Source of the DNA: Bacillus sp. FSL H8-0547
GTDB lineage: Bacteria; Bacillota; Bacilli; Bacillales; Bacillaceae
Reading direction: 5' to 3'
Assembly (NCBI GenBank): GCA_038002745.1
Contig: JBBODD010000001.1
Location: 2,542,001 to 2,606,000 of the forward strand
DNA length: 64,000 nt
Position 1 is the first letter of the stretch; every line of letters begins with the position of its first letter. Below, in pieces: positions 30,637 through 39,687 of this stretch. The notes beneath the pieces are model-generated. The model saw only the letters and a program-made list of their open reading frames with translations. It did no database searches and was not told the origin of the DNA. Position numbers and translations under genes: made by a program.

Positions 30637-33023
30637 CCTTCTTCCCCCTTTGCCATGCGAAGTTTTACCATTCCATAGATTCCGAGTGCTGCAATGCAGA
30701 GAACGGTTATTTCAAACAGCGTATCGAATCCGCGGAAATCCACCAGGATAACATTGACCATGTTTTTTCCGCCGGCAAGCTTGTAGCTGTTTTCAATAAA
30801 GTAGGTTGAAATCGTTTCTCCTGCTCTGCTGCTGTTTGCAGAAATAGCTACCAGTGTGACAGTAAGGCCTACACCAAGCGAAATCAGGAAATTAACCAGT
30901 CTGAAGCTGAGCTTTTTCTCCTGCTTTTTAAATTTCGGAAGGAAATAGAAGCAAAGCAGGAAGAGAGCAACAGAAACCGTTTCAATGACAAGCTGAGTCA
31001 GTGCGAGATCAGGTGCGCGGAACAGCACAAAGAATAACGCCAGACTGTATCCGACAGAACCGAGTGCAATAATCGCTGTAAGTCTTGATTTTGAAAATAG
31101 GATGGTCACGGTTCCAAGCACCATGGCAAGCGCAAGAACAACTTCGTAGATTCCGATTTCAGCAGTGCCGTCAAGCGTAAACGCAAATCCGTCTTTAACA
31201 GCCATCGTTCCAAGTGTAATCGCAATCAGGAACACAAAGATGTACGCAAGGTAGTCGCGGATAAACCCGGTCATATAAAAGCGGGTGAAACGGTTTGAAA
31301 AGCGTTCCATTCCGTTTAAAGACGCGTCATACAATTTGTTGAGTGCAAGCTTCTTCGGGAACAGATCATAGACTTTTCGCCATTTTCCAAGAGTTAAATA
31401 GAGAAGGGTTCCAATCACAATCACGCCGATAGTCATGAACAGCTCGGGCGTAGGACCGTGCCAGAAGTAAATATGCACTTTAAACTGTTTTCCCTCCGGA
31501 AGAAGCGAAGGCAGAATGGATTCCACTGCCGGCTCAATTAACGTGTAGGAAAGCAGGTTCGGGAAAAAACCGAAGATAACAACGAGTGAAGCTAGAATAA
31601 TCGGCGGTATCAGCATGCCGATCGGCGCTTCATGCGGTTTTCGCTCAAGTTTTTCAAGCTGAACAGGACCGGTAAACGTCTTAAATACAAGCACCATGCT
31701 GTACAGGAATGTAAAGACGCTTGCAACCCAGGCGAGGACAGGGAATAGCAGGCCCCATGTGTCCACATTGAAAAGATCCATCTTCGTCACATGAATCATG
31801 CCCGTAAAGAACATTTCTTTGCTCAGGAACCCGTTAAACGGCGGCAGGCCGGCCATCGAGAAGGCACCAATAACCGCAATTGTAAATGTAATCGGCATAA
31901 AGCTCATCAAGCCGCCGAGTTTCCGGATGTCGCGGGTGCCTGTTTCATGGTCAACAATACCTGCGACCATGAACAAACTGCCTTTAAACGTGGCATGGTT
32001 GATTAAGTGGAAAATGGCCGCAACCGTTGCAATTGTAAAGTAATTATCATCAAGCGAGTCATAATGCAGCGCCGCTGCACCGACTCCAAGCAGAGACATA
32101 ATTAATCCAAGCTGACTGACCGTTGAAAACGCAAGAATGGCCTTTAAATCTGTCTGCTTGACCGCGTTCAGCGATCCCCAGAAAAGAGTCACGATTCCAA
32201 ACAGGGAAACAAGCCAGAACCATTCGGGAGTAAGCGCAAAAACGGGACTGAACCTTGCGACAAGATAAATACCCGCTTTTACCATCGTGGCTGAGTGCAG
32301 ATAAGCACTGACCGGAGTCGGCGCTTCCATCGCATCAGGCAGCCAGATGTAAAACGGGAATTGTGCCGATTTTGTAAACGCCCCGAGAAGCACAAGAACC
32401 AGTGCCAGAATGAAAAGCGGATTCTCCATCATTTGAGGAACAGCATCAATCATCCCGCGAATACTGAATGTGCCGGACATTAAGTAGAGCAGCACAAAGC
32501 CTCCAAGCATGGCAAGACCGCCGAATACCGTGATCAGCATCGACTTCAGTGCACCATACCTTGATTTTTCTCTGTGGTACCAATAGCCGATCAAAAGGAA
32601 AGAAGAAAGGCTCGTAAATTCCCAGAACGTATAAAGAACGATGACATTATCAGATAGAACCACACCGAGCATGGCCCCCATAAACATCAGCAAATATACG
32701 TAAAAATGATTTAATTTTTCTTTTTCTTTAGATAAATAATAAATGGAGTACAGGACAACGAGCGCTCCGATTCCTGTAATCAGCAAAGCAAAAAGCAATC
32801 CAAGCCCGTCCACATACGCCGTAAAATTAATTCCAAGAGACGGAATCCATTTCACGGTTGATGTCACTGTCTCACCGATAAAGCTTAGAAAATAGCCAAA
32901 TAAAACAACAGGCAGAATAAGGACGAACCAGCCTGTATGTATGTTTCTGAAATATTTATAAAGGAAGGGTATCAGAATGGCCAGAAGAAATGGTGAGATG
33001 ATAGCCGCATGCAATAACGTCAT
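30633..33023 (-). CDS. mrpA: Na+/H+ antiporter subunit MrpA
   Basis: 796 residues, close to the usual length for MrpA, with about 20 TM helices. The N-terminal NuoL-like part includes VLYTFWEFTSLSSFLLIGYW (the conserved Glu) and ATMVKAGIYLVARF (Lys). The C-terminal MrpA-specific extension includes RAPDLALTQLVIETVSVALF. It heads the seven-gene operon mrpABCDEFG, whose subunits form one complex used for Na+ export and pH homeostasis, and in B. subtilis for sporulation. SD AAGGAGG lies ahead of the ATG ending at 33023. Confidence 0.96.
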   Translation of the reverse strand: MTLLHAAIISPFLLAILIPFLYKYFRNIHTGWFVLILPVVLFGYFLSFIGETVTSTVKWIPSLGINFTAYVDGLGLLFALLITGIGALVVLYSIYYLSKEKEKLNHFYVYLLMFMGAMLGVVLSDNVIVLYTFWEFTSLSSFLLIGYWYHREKSRYGALKSMLITVFGGLAMLGGFVLLYLMSGTFSIRGMIDAVPQMMENPLFILALVLVLLGAFTKSAQFPFYIWLPDAMEAPTPVSAYLHSATMVKAGIYLVARFSPVFALTPEWFWLVSLFGIVTLFWGSLNAVKQTDLKAILAFSTVSQLGLIMSLLGVGAAALHYDSLDDNYFTIATVAAIFHLINHATFKGSLFMVAGIVDHETGTRDIRKLGGLMSFMPITFTIAVIGAFSMAGLPPFNGFLSKEMFFTGMIHVTKMDLFNVDTWGLLFPVLAWVASVFTFLYSMVLVFKTFTGPVQLEKLERKPHEAPIGMLIPPIILASLVVIFGFFPNLLSYTLIEPAVESILPSLLPEGKQFKVHIYFWHGPTPELFMTIGVIVIGTLLYLTLGKWRKVYDLFPKKLALNKLYDASLNGMERFSNRFTRFYMTGFIRDYLAYIFVFLIAITLGTMAVKDGFAFTLDGTAEIGIYEVVLALAMVLGTVTILFSKSRLTAIIALGSVGYSLALFFVLFRAPDLALTQLVIETVSVALFLLCFYFLPKFKKQEKKLSFRLVNFLISLGVGLTVTLVAISANSSRAGETISTYFIENSYKLAGGKNMVNVILVDFRGFDTLFEITVLCIAALGIYGMVKLRMAKGEEG

Positions 33024-33238
33024 TTTTGAACCTCCTTACAATAAAATTTCACGGTCATAAGACCCTAAATGCAATTATAACGTAAAAATTTCGATCGTGC
33101 ATTTCTCACACATCTAGTATTGACCAGCTTTTATCGTTCTATTAAATAAGAAGAGAAAGCTAAATCAGGCAAAAAATAACGGGATTTTTTTGTATAGCAT
33201 GGGGAGAGAATGAGAAACCTATTGCTGAGGTGATCCAT

Positions 33239-33466
33239 ATGCTGAAAAAGAAGATCATCACGGCATCCGCATTGTTTTCCGTTCTTTTTGCCGCCGCATG
33301 GGCTGCAAACGAATCAGCAGAACAGCCTTTTTACAATCCAGGATACCAATCCGAGAGCGATTCTGAATGGTCTGAAAAACAGGAGCCGTTCTATTTATCC
33401 AACGAAGAAAAATGGATGCTTGAAAAATTCAAACCAAGAGAATATATCAGAATCGTAAATAAGTAA
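33239..33466 (+). CDS. Small exported protein of unknown function
   Basis: 75 residues from ATG 33239 (GCTGAGGTGA upstream; the GTG at 33230 lies within the SD and is less likely). A signal peptide is clear: basic MLKKK, hydrophobic IITASALFSVLFAAAWA, cleavage near WAAN. The mature part is short, acidic and aromatic (SESDSEWSEKQEPFYLSNEE). It is divergent from mrpA. No family recognised. It ends in its own terminator. Confidence 0.7.
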   Translation: MLKKKIITASALFSVLFAAAWAANESAEQPFYNPGYQSESDSEWSEKQEPFYLSNEEKWMLEKFKPREYIRIVNK

Positions 33467-33498
33467 ACGAAACCGTCTGGATCAGGCGGTTTCGTTTG
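33465..33498 (+). terminator. Terminator after the small exported protein
   Basis: AAACGAAACCG pairs with CGGTTTCGTTT around CTGGATCAGG-type loop sequence. Confidence 0.75.
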
Positions 33499-33599
33499 CG
33501 TGTGTAGGGCGGATTTGGCTCATGGGTGAATCAATTCATCTGCTCTGGCAAACATTCGTGGTATTGCTGCCCCCTATTATGGGATACCTGGCAGCAATC

Positions 33600-33711
33600 A
33601 TAGTTTTACAACCAACAATTGTGAGATTACAACCAACTATTACAGTTTTACAGCCAACATTGTTTTTATTACAACCAACTATCGCGAAATTACAACCGAC
33701 TATTCTGCTCC
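33600..33711. repeat. Five-unit 21-bp tandem array
   Basis: TTACAaCCaAC blocks begin at 33606, 33627, 33648, 33669 and 33690, exactly 21 bp apart, with variable bases between. The open frame through it would repeat LQPTIxx and the opposite strand IVGCNxx, the automatic result of a 21-base unit. I see no SD or second gene, so I treat it as non-coding. Confidence 0.8.
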
Positions 33712-33873
33712 CAACAGCCGAAATATGACTGCCAGCCCCGTATTCCGCTGCTGACCTATGTATCAATCAGACACCAAAATGACGCCTCTTCTCTTTTTTC
33801 CATTTCCTTCTTGTCACCCGGACCTCATTCGTTCATACTAAATGAGTATTCTGACGGATTAGGAGATTATGGA

Positions 33874-34431
33874 ATGAAAAATACGTATTTCACCAGCTAC
33901 TTCCCCCTTATCGCTATTCTTCTGTTCAGCACATCGCTTTCAATTTCGACTGTTTCTGAAATTGTAGGACTTCTAAAGAGGCTTGGCGTATACGGCGGGA
34001 TGCTGGAATTCTTTTCAGAGAGCGGCATCAAGCTAGCTCTTTTCACGGTTTTTGCCCTTATTTATTTTATGGTTTTTTCTGCACTTAAGCTGATTTCTGA
34101 TACCGTGACAGAGCTTTCACTTCTGTTTTTCTCAAAGGATGCTGAGGGGGAAAGCCTGAAGAAAATCAGGCTCGGTTCTGCCTTTTACCTTGCAGGAGGC
34201 GGGGTATCCCTGCTGCTTGTTCAATTTGGAGCAGCGATTATTGCGGTTTTTCTATTGGCAACGATCTGCTACTTCATTTTTGCCGTGTATCAGTTCAGTT
34301 TTTTCCTGACATCCTTTTCGCTGATTGGCCTTGTTCTGTTTCACGTACTGTTCTGGTCGGTTTTTTTGTTCGGTATTCTTTTTATTTGCATGAAGCTGTA
34401 TAACAGCCTTTTGGCGAGTCTGCCGATATAA
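33874..34431 (+). CDS. yufK: Membrane protein YufK
   Basis: 185 residues with about five hydrophobic segments (YFPLIAILLFSTSL, IKLALFTVFALIYFMVF, FYLAGGGVSLLLVQFGAAII and others). It resembles B. subtilis YufK, an uncharacterised membrane protein that also lies between the mrp region and the pbpD region. ATG 33874 has AGGAGATT 7 bases upstream; the frame start at 33811 has no SD. No function is known. Confidence 0.78.
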   Translation: MKNTYFTSYFPLIAILLFSTSLSISTVSEIVGLLKRLGVYGGMLEFFSESGIKLALFTVFALIYFMVFSALKLISDTVTELSLLFFSKDAEGESLKKIRLGSAFYLAGGGVSLLLVQFGAAIIAVFLLATICYFIFAVYQFSFFLTSFSLIGLVLFHVLFWSVFLFGILFICMKLYNSLLASLPI

Positions 34432-34466
34432 AGCGAAAGCCCCTCAGTTTTGAGGGGCTTTCGTTT
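34432..34466. terminator. Terminator between yufK and yuxK
   Basis: GCGAAAGCCCCTCA (34433-34446) pairs with TGAGGGGCTTTCG (34451-34463); symmetrical enough to serve both convergent genes. Confidence 0.85.
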
Positions 34467-34480
34467 GCTTCGGGCAAATT

Positions 34481-34879
34481 TTACAGAAATCTTTTTCTGA
34501 CTTCTTTAGACGGCAATGTGCAGGCGTCTTTTTTTCCGAACCATTTGTATCTGTTTTTTGCGATCATCATGTAGACGGCATCTCTTATCGGTTTTGGAAC
34601 GGCAATCAAAAAATAAAGCGCTCTATATATTCCGCCGAGCTCTTTGAGAACGCGCAGAGCTGCAGTGGATTTTGTATGAACCTTCTCTTCATCCAGATAG
34701 ACAAAACTGTCGTAATCTTCAAGTGGGAGTCCGTGTTTCCTGAGCAGGCTCTGGCCGGCTTCCGATTGGAGGGAAGCAAAGGAGAAGGCTTCTTTCTTGT
34801 CGTGTTTTAAGACGAATTGAACGGTTCCGTCACAAAAATTGCAGACACCGTCAAATAAAAGAATTTTGCTGTGTGTCAT
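34481..34879 (-). CDS. yuxK: DCC-family thiol-disulfide oxidoreductase YuxK
   Basis: 132 residues of the DUF393/DCC family. The defining motif is LLFDGVCNFCDGTVQF near the N-terminus (DxxCxxC), with the later AALRVLKELGGIYRAL helix. Predicted to be a thioredoxin-like redox protein; the substrate is unknown. The ATG ending at 34879 is chosen because AGGTGAG lies just upstream. It follows pbpD on the same strand by 58 bases, as in B. subtilis. Confidence 0.88.
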   Translation of the reverse strand: MTHSKILLFDGVCNFCDGTVQFVLKHDKKEAFSFASLQSEAGQSLLRKHGLPLEDYDSFVYLDEEKVHTKSTAALRVLKELGGIYRALYFLIAVPKPIRDAVYMMIAKNRYKWFGKKDACTLPSKEVRKRFL

Positions 34880-34937
34880 GTTACTCACCTGCTTTTAGCT
34901 GTTTCTTTTTCTATTCCCCAATCATAAAACGAAAAAA

Positions 34938-36809
34938 CTAGCGGTTCTTTGTGATATCTCTCCAAATCAGCTGATGCGGTGCTGCTGTTGAAAGGCTCTC
35001 AATGCTTTCTGCTTTGTCTTTTCCAATCCAGACAGCAGCTGTATAGGCATCCGTTAATCCGGCGAACCATAAATCATTGTAATCATTCGTCGTGCCGGTT
35101 TTGCCTCCTGTATAGGCAGCTGAATGGTTTGCTTTCGTTCCAGTTCCGCTCTCTGTCACTGAAGTAAAAAGCGCCCGCATTTTCGTGTTCGTTTCGCTTT
35201 GCCAAACACGAACCGGCTCGTCCTTCCATTCATATAACAGGTTTCCCTCAAGGTCCGTCACACTTTTAATAGCACGGCTTTTAGAAAAAACACCGTCATT
35301 TCCAAAAGCAGAATAGGCCTGTGTGAGTTCAAGAGGGGAGAAGCCGTATGTGAATCCTCCGATTGAAACAGGAAGTCTGTAATCCTCTTTGACAATTCGG
35401 CTGAATTTGAAAGGCTCTAAGTATGAAAAGGCCTTTTCAACCCCGACTTCATTCATCATTCTTACGGCCGGTGTATTATAGGAGCGCTTAAAGGCTGTCT
35501 CTAGCGTTACCCGGCCGTACGTTTTTTCATCGTAATTCTTTGGACAATACTCCTTGTCGCAAAATGGTTCTGCGCTGATCATGGAATCCGGGCCTGCCCC
35601 TGTGGTTTCAAGATACGGCACATAGTCAAGCAGAGGCTTTATGGCCGATCCGGGCTGGCGGTATGCCTGATAGGCGCGGTTAAAGTCGAACTTTTTATAG
35701 TCCTTTCCTCCGTACATCGCTTTAATTTCATGAGACCGGTGGTCAATAACCACACTTGCCCCCTGTACAGACGGATCTGTCAGATGATTTTTAAAAGCAT
35801 CCGAAACCTGTATCTGAAGAGTAGGATCGAGAGCAGTTTGGATACGCACTCCGCTCTTCAGCAGATCCTGCAAGCGGGTTTTAAGCTGCTCGTTCAAACG
35901 CTCTTTTTCTGCACTGTCCGCTTTTGAAAGCTTGATGGTGTACCCTTCTTCTTCAGCGATCAGCTGCTTCAGTTCATCATGAACATACGTGATGTAATCC
36001 GGATAGCGGTCTGTTCTCATCTGGGTATTTAACCGGATTTTTTCCTCTGCAGCAGCGAGGTATTGTTCGTCCGTTATGTACTTTCCTTCAAGAAGCTCGT
36101 TAAGGAGCCGTTCCTGCCGCTTTTTCGTATTTTCAAAATTGGTAATGGGATCATACAGGGCAGGGTTGTTCGGGATGGCACTGATAAAGGCTGTCTGGGC
36201 AAGAGTCAATTTCCCGATTGGCTTGCTGAAATAATACTGGCTTGCCATTTCTACGCCGTAAACACCATTGTGAAAATAAACAGCATTCAAATACCCTTCA
36301 AGGATATCCTCTTTTGAAAAGGTCCGCTCAAGATGGTACGAGTATAAAAGTTCACTCAGTTTGCGGTTATATGATTTTTCATGAGTTAAAAAGACATTCC
36401 TTGCAAGCTGCTGTGTAATGGTGCTTCCGCCCTGATCGGCTGACTGGTTTTTGGCATTCACAAGGACTGCCCTCGTCATGCCGGCCGGGTCAAATCCGAT
36501 ATGCTCATAAAAACGCTGATCCTCTGAAACAATGAAAATCGTTTTTACTGCTTCAGGTATCTCTTCTAAAGGAACAAATCTTCTGTTTTCCCGTGAGTTG
36601 ACAATTTCTGAAGCGATGCTTCCATTTTGGTCAAGAATGTAGCTGTTTTGAATCATGGGAATGTCTGTTAAAGGAATCCGTTCATCTAAAACAGTCGAAA
36701 CGGCTTTTACTTGTTTTACTTCTTCCCCTGAGAGCATAAATAAGAAAATGAGGAGAGGGGACATTGCCAGAAGACATATCCAGCCTGTAATTGAACGCAA
36801 TGATGTCAC
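34938..36809 (-). CDS. pbpD: Class A penicillin-binding protein PbpD (PBP4)
   Basis: A bifunctional peptidoglycan synthase of 623 residues. N-terminal TM anchor (about 8-26), a GT51 glycosyltransferase domain (SEDQRFYEHIGFDPAG with the catalytic Glu, GGSTITQQLARN, RKLSELLYSYHLE), and a transpeptidase domain with SxxK in QPGSAIKPL, SxN in KRSYNTP and KTG in GGKTGTTND. Length and the neighbour yuxK point to PbpD. The extracellular region carries a Cys pair (EPFCDKEYCPK) that could form a disulfide. It acts in wall synthesis outside the membrane. Repeat copies fill the upstream gap. Confidence 0.92.
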   Translation of the reverse strand: MTSLRSITGWICLLAMSPLLIFLFMLSGEEVKQVKAVSTVLDERIPLTDIPMIQNSYILDQNGSIASEIVNSRENRRFVPLEEIPEAVKTIFIVSEDQRFYEHIGFDPAGMTRAVLVNAKNQSADQGGSTITQQLARNVFLTHEKSYNRKLSELLYSYHLERTFSKEDILEGYLNAVYFHNGVYGVEMASQYYFSKPIGKLTLAQTAFISAIPNNPALYDPITNFENTKKRQERLLNELLEGKYITDEQYLAAAEEKIRLNTQMRTDRYPDYITYVHDELKQLIAEEEGYTIKLSKADSAEKERLNEQLKTRLQDLLKSGVRIQTALDPTLQIQVSDAFKNHLTDPSVQGASVVIDHRSHEIKAMYGGKDYKKFDFNRAYQAYRQPGSAIKPLLDYVPYLETTGAGPDSMISAEPFCDKEYCPKNYDEKTYGRVTLETAFKRSYNTPAVRMMNEVGVEKAFSYLEPFKFSRIVKEDYRLPVSIGGFTYGFSPLELTQAYSAFGNDGVFSKSRAIKSVTDLEGNLLYEWKDEPVRVWQSETNTKMRALFTSVTESGTGTKANHSAAYTGGKTGTTNDYNDLWFAGLTDAYTAAVWIGKDKAESIESLSTAAPHQLIWRDITKNR

Positions 36810-36849
36810 ACGCCTTTAAAGTTTATTGGTATGATAAATGGCCCGACTC

Positions 36850-37013
36850 TTTCTGCCTGTCAGGGCTGAACGGTCGGCTCGGCTTTTCACGTTGTCCAGC
36901 TCCGCCTCCCAGCCCTTCCGTCAGAACAAAATCCCCCAAAAAGTCAAAACCGGACTTTTCGTGTGATTTCTTTTCTGCCTGTCAGGGCTAAACGGTCGGC
37001 TCCGCTTTTCTTT
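36850..37013 (+). repeat. Dispersed palindromic repeat, copy C (subtype 2) with an extra half unit
   Basis: A right-end fragment (36850-36888, TCTGCCTGTCAGGGCTGAAC...) precedes a full unit running from TCCAGCTCCGCCTCCCAGCC through AAAGTCAAAACCGGACTTTT to GGTCGGCTCCGCTTTTC. The same half-plus-full layout appears, inverted, in copy F at 3513-3678. It fills the 279-base gap between pbpD and the MFS gene. Confidence 0.8.
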
Positions 37014-37057
37014 TCATATTACCATTTCCCCTCTTATATTAGAATATTTTTCCTGCG

Positions 37058-37091
37058 AAAAAAGCACGCTGTCATGGACAGCGTGCTTTCA
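37058..37091 (-). terminator. Terminator after the MFS gene
   Basis: On the minus strand AAAGCACGCTGTC-CAT-GACAGCGTGCTTT followed by TTTCGC; the stop codon sits in the left arm. Confidence 0.85.
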
Positions 37092-38297
37092 GCTGGCTTC
37101 TGCCAGCTGCTTTTGTTCTGTGCGGACACTTTTCCATAAGAGGATCGCTCCGGATAAAAAGAGTCCTGCTGTTACGTAAAAAACGGCTGAAATGCCGAAC
37201 CCGCCTGCAATGGTTCCTCCTAATACAGGACCGGCGACATTCCCGAGGAATTTGAAGCTTGTGTTGTAGCCGAGCACTTCTCCCTGCATAGAAACGGGCG
37301 CGGTCTGCCTGATAAAGGCTGTGATACAGGGAATGATGCCGCCCATCACCAGGCCGAAAAGGAAGCGGAAAATCATCAGCTGCCAAAGTGTGGTTACAAG
37401 GGCTTGGGGAATAAAGCAAAAAACAGATGCAATCAGCAGGCCGATCAATACTTTTTCATGTCCGATGCGGTCACCGAGAGCGCCCCATTTTCGGGAAGCC
37501 AGCAAATTGCCTGCTCCTGTTGCGGAAAAAGCCAGGCCTGAGAAAAACGCTAGATTGACAGGACCGTGAAGTTCGCTTACATAAAGGGCAAGGAGGGGCT
37601 GAATGCTGAAGTTTCCAATTTGGATCAGCAGCGTCAGAAACATAATGGTCAAAAGCAGCGGAGATTTGAAAATATGCTGCAGAACCTGTTTGCGCGAGTA
37701 GGATTTTCTTCCTTCTTCTTTTGTTCTGAGCGGTTTTTCTTTGATGCCGAAGGCTACAAGCAAAACAGATATGTAAATGACGGCGGATGTAATGAAGAAT
37801 GTGTAGGTAAAGCCAAATTGATCAGCGAGGAGACCTCCAATCAGCGGTCCGAACAGTCCCCCTGACACGGTTCCCATCTGCAGAGTGCCGAGGGTGCGGC
37901 CGGCTTCTTCCTTTTTGGTTTGGGCGGATATGAGGGCAAGAGATGTAGGAATAAACCCGGTCACTGCCCCCATCACCAGACGGAGAACAAACAGCTGATG
38001 CACGGATTGAACAAACCCCATCAGAAAGATGCTTGTGGCAATTCCTGCTCCGGTCATGATCAGGATCTTTTTATAACCGTATTTATCGCCGAATCTGCCC
38101 CACAGCGGGGAAACAAGGAAGGCCATTAAAAAGGAAATACCAAACACATATCCTGACCATCTGCGAATATAGTCATCTGAAAAATCACCGAATGTACTCA
38201 AAAACAAAGACAAAAATGGCATAATCATTGTCGCGCTTGCTGCAACAAAGAAATTAGCCGTCCACATGATGAGAAAATTGCGTTTCTGAATAGAAAT
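37089..38297 (-). CDS. yuxJ: MFS efflux transporter (YuxJ-like), probable ATT start
   Basis: A 12-TM major-facilitator protein of the drug-efflux type: SPLWGRFGDKYGYKKI between TM2 and TM3, RLVMGAVTGFIPTSLALI, and GGLFGPLIGGLLADQFG in TM5. The first ATG (ending 38267) gives 392 residues but begins in the middle of the usual N-terminus and has no SD. The frame extends 10 codons further to an ATT (38297-38295) that lies 7 bases after AGAAGG, adding ISIQKRNFLI, typical cytoplasmic residues before TM1. I therefore propose an ATT start, with the ATG as the fallback. Substrate unknown. Confidence 0.8.
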   Translation of the reverse strand: MSIQKRNFLIMWTANFFVAASATMIMPFLSLFLSTFGDFSDDYIRRWSGYVFGISFLMAFLVSPLWGRFGDKYGYKKILIMTGAGIATSIFLMGFVQSVHQLFVLRLVMGAVTGFIPTSLALISAQTKKEEAGRTLGTLQMGTVSGGLFGPLIGGLLADQFGFTYTFFITSAVIYISVLLVAFGIKEKPLRTKEEGRKSYSRKQVLQHIFKSPLLLTIMFLTLLIQIGNFSIQPLLALYVSELHGPVNLAFFSGLAFSATGAGNLLASRKWGALGDRIGHEKVLIGLLIASVFCFIPQALVTTLWQLMIFRFLFGLVMGGIIPCITAFIRQTAPVSMQGEVLGYNTSFKFLGNVAGPVLGGTIAGGFGISAVFYVTAGLFLSGAILLWKSVRTEQKQLAEAS

Positions 38298-38492
38298 AAA
38301 AACACCTTCTCTGGTAGAATACCCATATTTATTTCGTGTCCCTTAATATTATAAATCAATCCTTTCGTTTTTTGAAATATTTATGGAGGCATATTCATTA
38401 TTTTTCGAAAAATGAAGCTATATTTTCGCGTAAGGTGATATAATAGTAATAAAAAGGAAATGATGAATTTTTGGAGAAAGGAGGGGGGAGAA

Positions 38493-39116
38493 ATGGAAGC
38501 TCCTCAGCAATTAATTTTCGTTGATTTTGAATTTACTATGCCCGAAGGAAAAGCCAACCCGCGCGGATTTTATCCTGAAATAATCGAAGTAGGAATCGTT
38601 TCCGTCATCAATCAAACTGCTCACAGACAATTTTCCTCTTATGTAAGACCCGTACAGTTTCCCTTTTTAACAAACCGCTGCAAATCCTTTTTAAACATAT
38701 CCCAGTCTCAAGTCAACTCAGGCATTTCGTTTCTTGACCTGATCGCCATTTTAAAAGATTTTGGAAATTATCCCAACACCACAGTCATTACATGGGGAAA
38801 TATGGACATGAAGGTACTGCGCCAAAACTGCCTTAAGAACAATGTGGAATTCCCGTTTCATGCGAAGTTCAGAGACTTATCCATGGAATACAAAAAGTTT
38901 TTTGGTGACAGAAACCAGACAGGTCTGTGGAAGGCTGTTGAAGAATACGGCAAAAAAGGAACAGGAAGACATCATTGTGCACTCGATGATGCTCTTACAA
39001 CCTGCAATATTTACAACCTGGTAGAAAATGACAAGCGATATTTGCAAAAGCCTGCCCCGCCAACCATTGGAGACAGAATTGATTTTTCAAAAGTTATGAA
39101 CAAGTTTGCAACTTAG
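38493..39116 (+). CDS. kapD: 3'-5' exonuclease-like sporulation inhibitor KapD
   Basis: 207 residues of the DEDDh exonuclease fold. Exo I is IFVDFEFTMPEG (Asp, Glu), Exo II is ITWGNMDMKVLRQN (Asp), and Exo III is HHCALDDALTTCNI (His, Asp). In B. subtilis KapD blocks the KinB branch of the sporulation phosphorelay when overproduced. ATG 38493 has AGGAGGGGGGAG directly upstream; the longer frame from 38460 is less likely. It converges on kapB and the two share a terminator. Confidence 0.92.
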   Translation: MEAPQQLIFVDFEFTMPEGKANPRGFYPEIIEVGIVSVINQTAHRQFSSYVRPVQFPFLTNRCKSFLNISQSQVNSGISFLDLIAILKDFGNYPNTTVITWGNMDMKVLRQNCLKNNVEFPFHAKFRDLSMEYKKFFGDRNQTGLWKAVEEYGKKGTGRHHCALDDALTTCNIYNLVENDKRYLQKPAPPTIGDRIDFSKVMNKFAT

Positions 39117-39147
39117 AGCCAAATCACTAGCAAGTGATTTGGCTCAT
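39113..39147. terminator. Bidirectional terminator between kapD and kapB
   Basis: GAGCCAAATCACT-AGCA-AGTGATTTGGCTC, a perfect 13-bp stem that includes part of each stop region. Confidence 0.88.
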
Positions 39148-39533
39148 TTGATTTTAAAATAATCCGCTTTAAGAAGCTGTATTTTCTCAAGAGACTTGAC
39201 TGCCCAGGGGCGAGCATCCTCTTTTAGTTCGTTTTCGATCGCAGCCACTGCGGAAACAAGGGAATCTTTGTATGCAGGTACGGGCTCGTCATATTTGCGC
39301 ACCATGTTTTTCGGGATATTGGTTTGTTCGTTTTCTGCAAGAGCTCTGCGTTCATGAAAAAGAGGAACGTCCGCTTCTTTTGGCATGTGCAGGTCGCCTT
39401 GAGCGGGGTGCCGAAGAACGGCTTTTACTTTCACTAAGTAATGTTCAGGACGCACGTTTGTAATCACGCCGATATATTTGCCGGTTTTATAGATGCCTGT
39501 CACGATCTCTCCGGTACTAAGTTCTTCTTTCAA
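39144..39533 (-). CDS. kapB: Kinase-associated protein KapB
   Basis: 129 residues, near the length of B. subtilis KapB. The conserved core is strong: YLVKVKAVLRHPAQGDLH, ADVPLFHERRALA and DYFKIK at the end. KapB is needed for KinB to feed the sporulation phosphorelay. TTG (39533-39531) is chosen because GGGAGG is 7 bases upstream; the open frame extends to 39884 but that part is not conserved and overlaps the small gene on the other strand. It is downstream of kinB on the same strand, though here another gene lies between. Confidence 0.9.
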   Translation of the reverse strand: MKEELSTGEIVTGIYKTGKYIGVITNVRPEHYLVKVKAVLRHPAQGDLHMPKEADVPLFHERRALAENEQTNIPKNMVRKYDEPVPAYKDSLVSAVAAIENELKEDARPWAVKSLEKIQLLKADYFKIK

Positions 39534-39687
39534 GTTTATGCCTCCCATAAAAAATGGTGCAAATCCCCATTTTTTCTTTTTTAACGTTCTTACGTCCATT
39601 ATAGCAAAGTCCTTGAGAAAAATTTTTATCAAAAGTAGAGGAAGCCATGAATTCTTGCTATAGTAAAGGGGACAAGGAGTGATTAAA

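Noticed and set aside
33600-33711. CRISPR array
   Set aside because: The conserved part is only 11 bases with a 21-bp period, the spacers are about 10 bases, and no cas genes are present.
33522-33728. Protein with LQPTI repeats
   Set aside because: No SD at a suitable distance; the heptad-like pattern follows directly from the 21-bp DNA unit, and the opposite strand is equally open.
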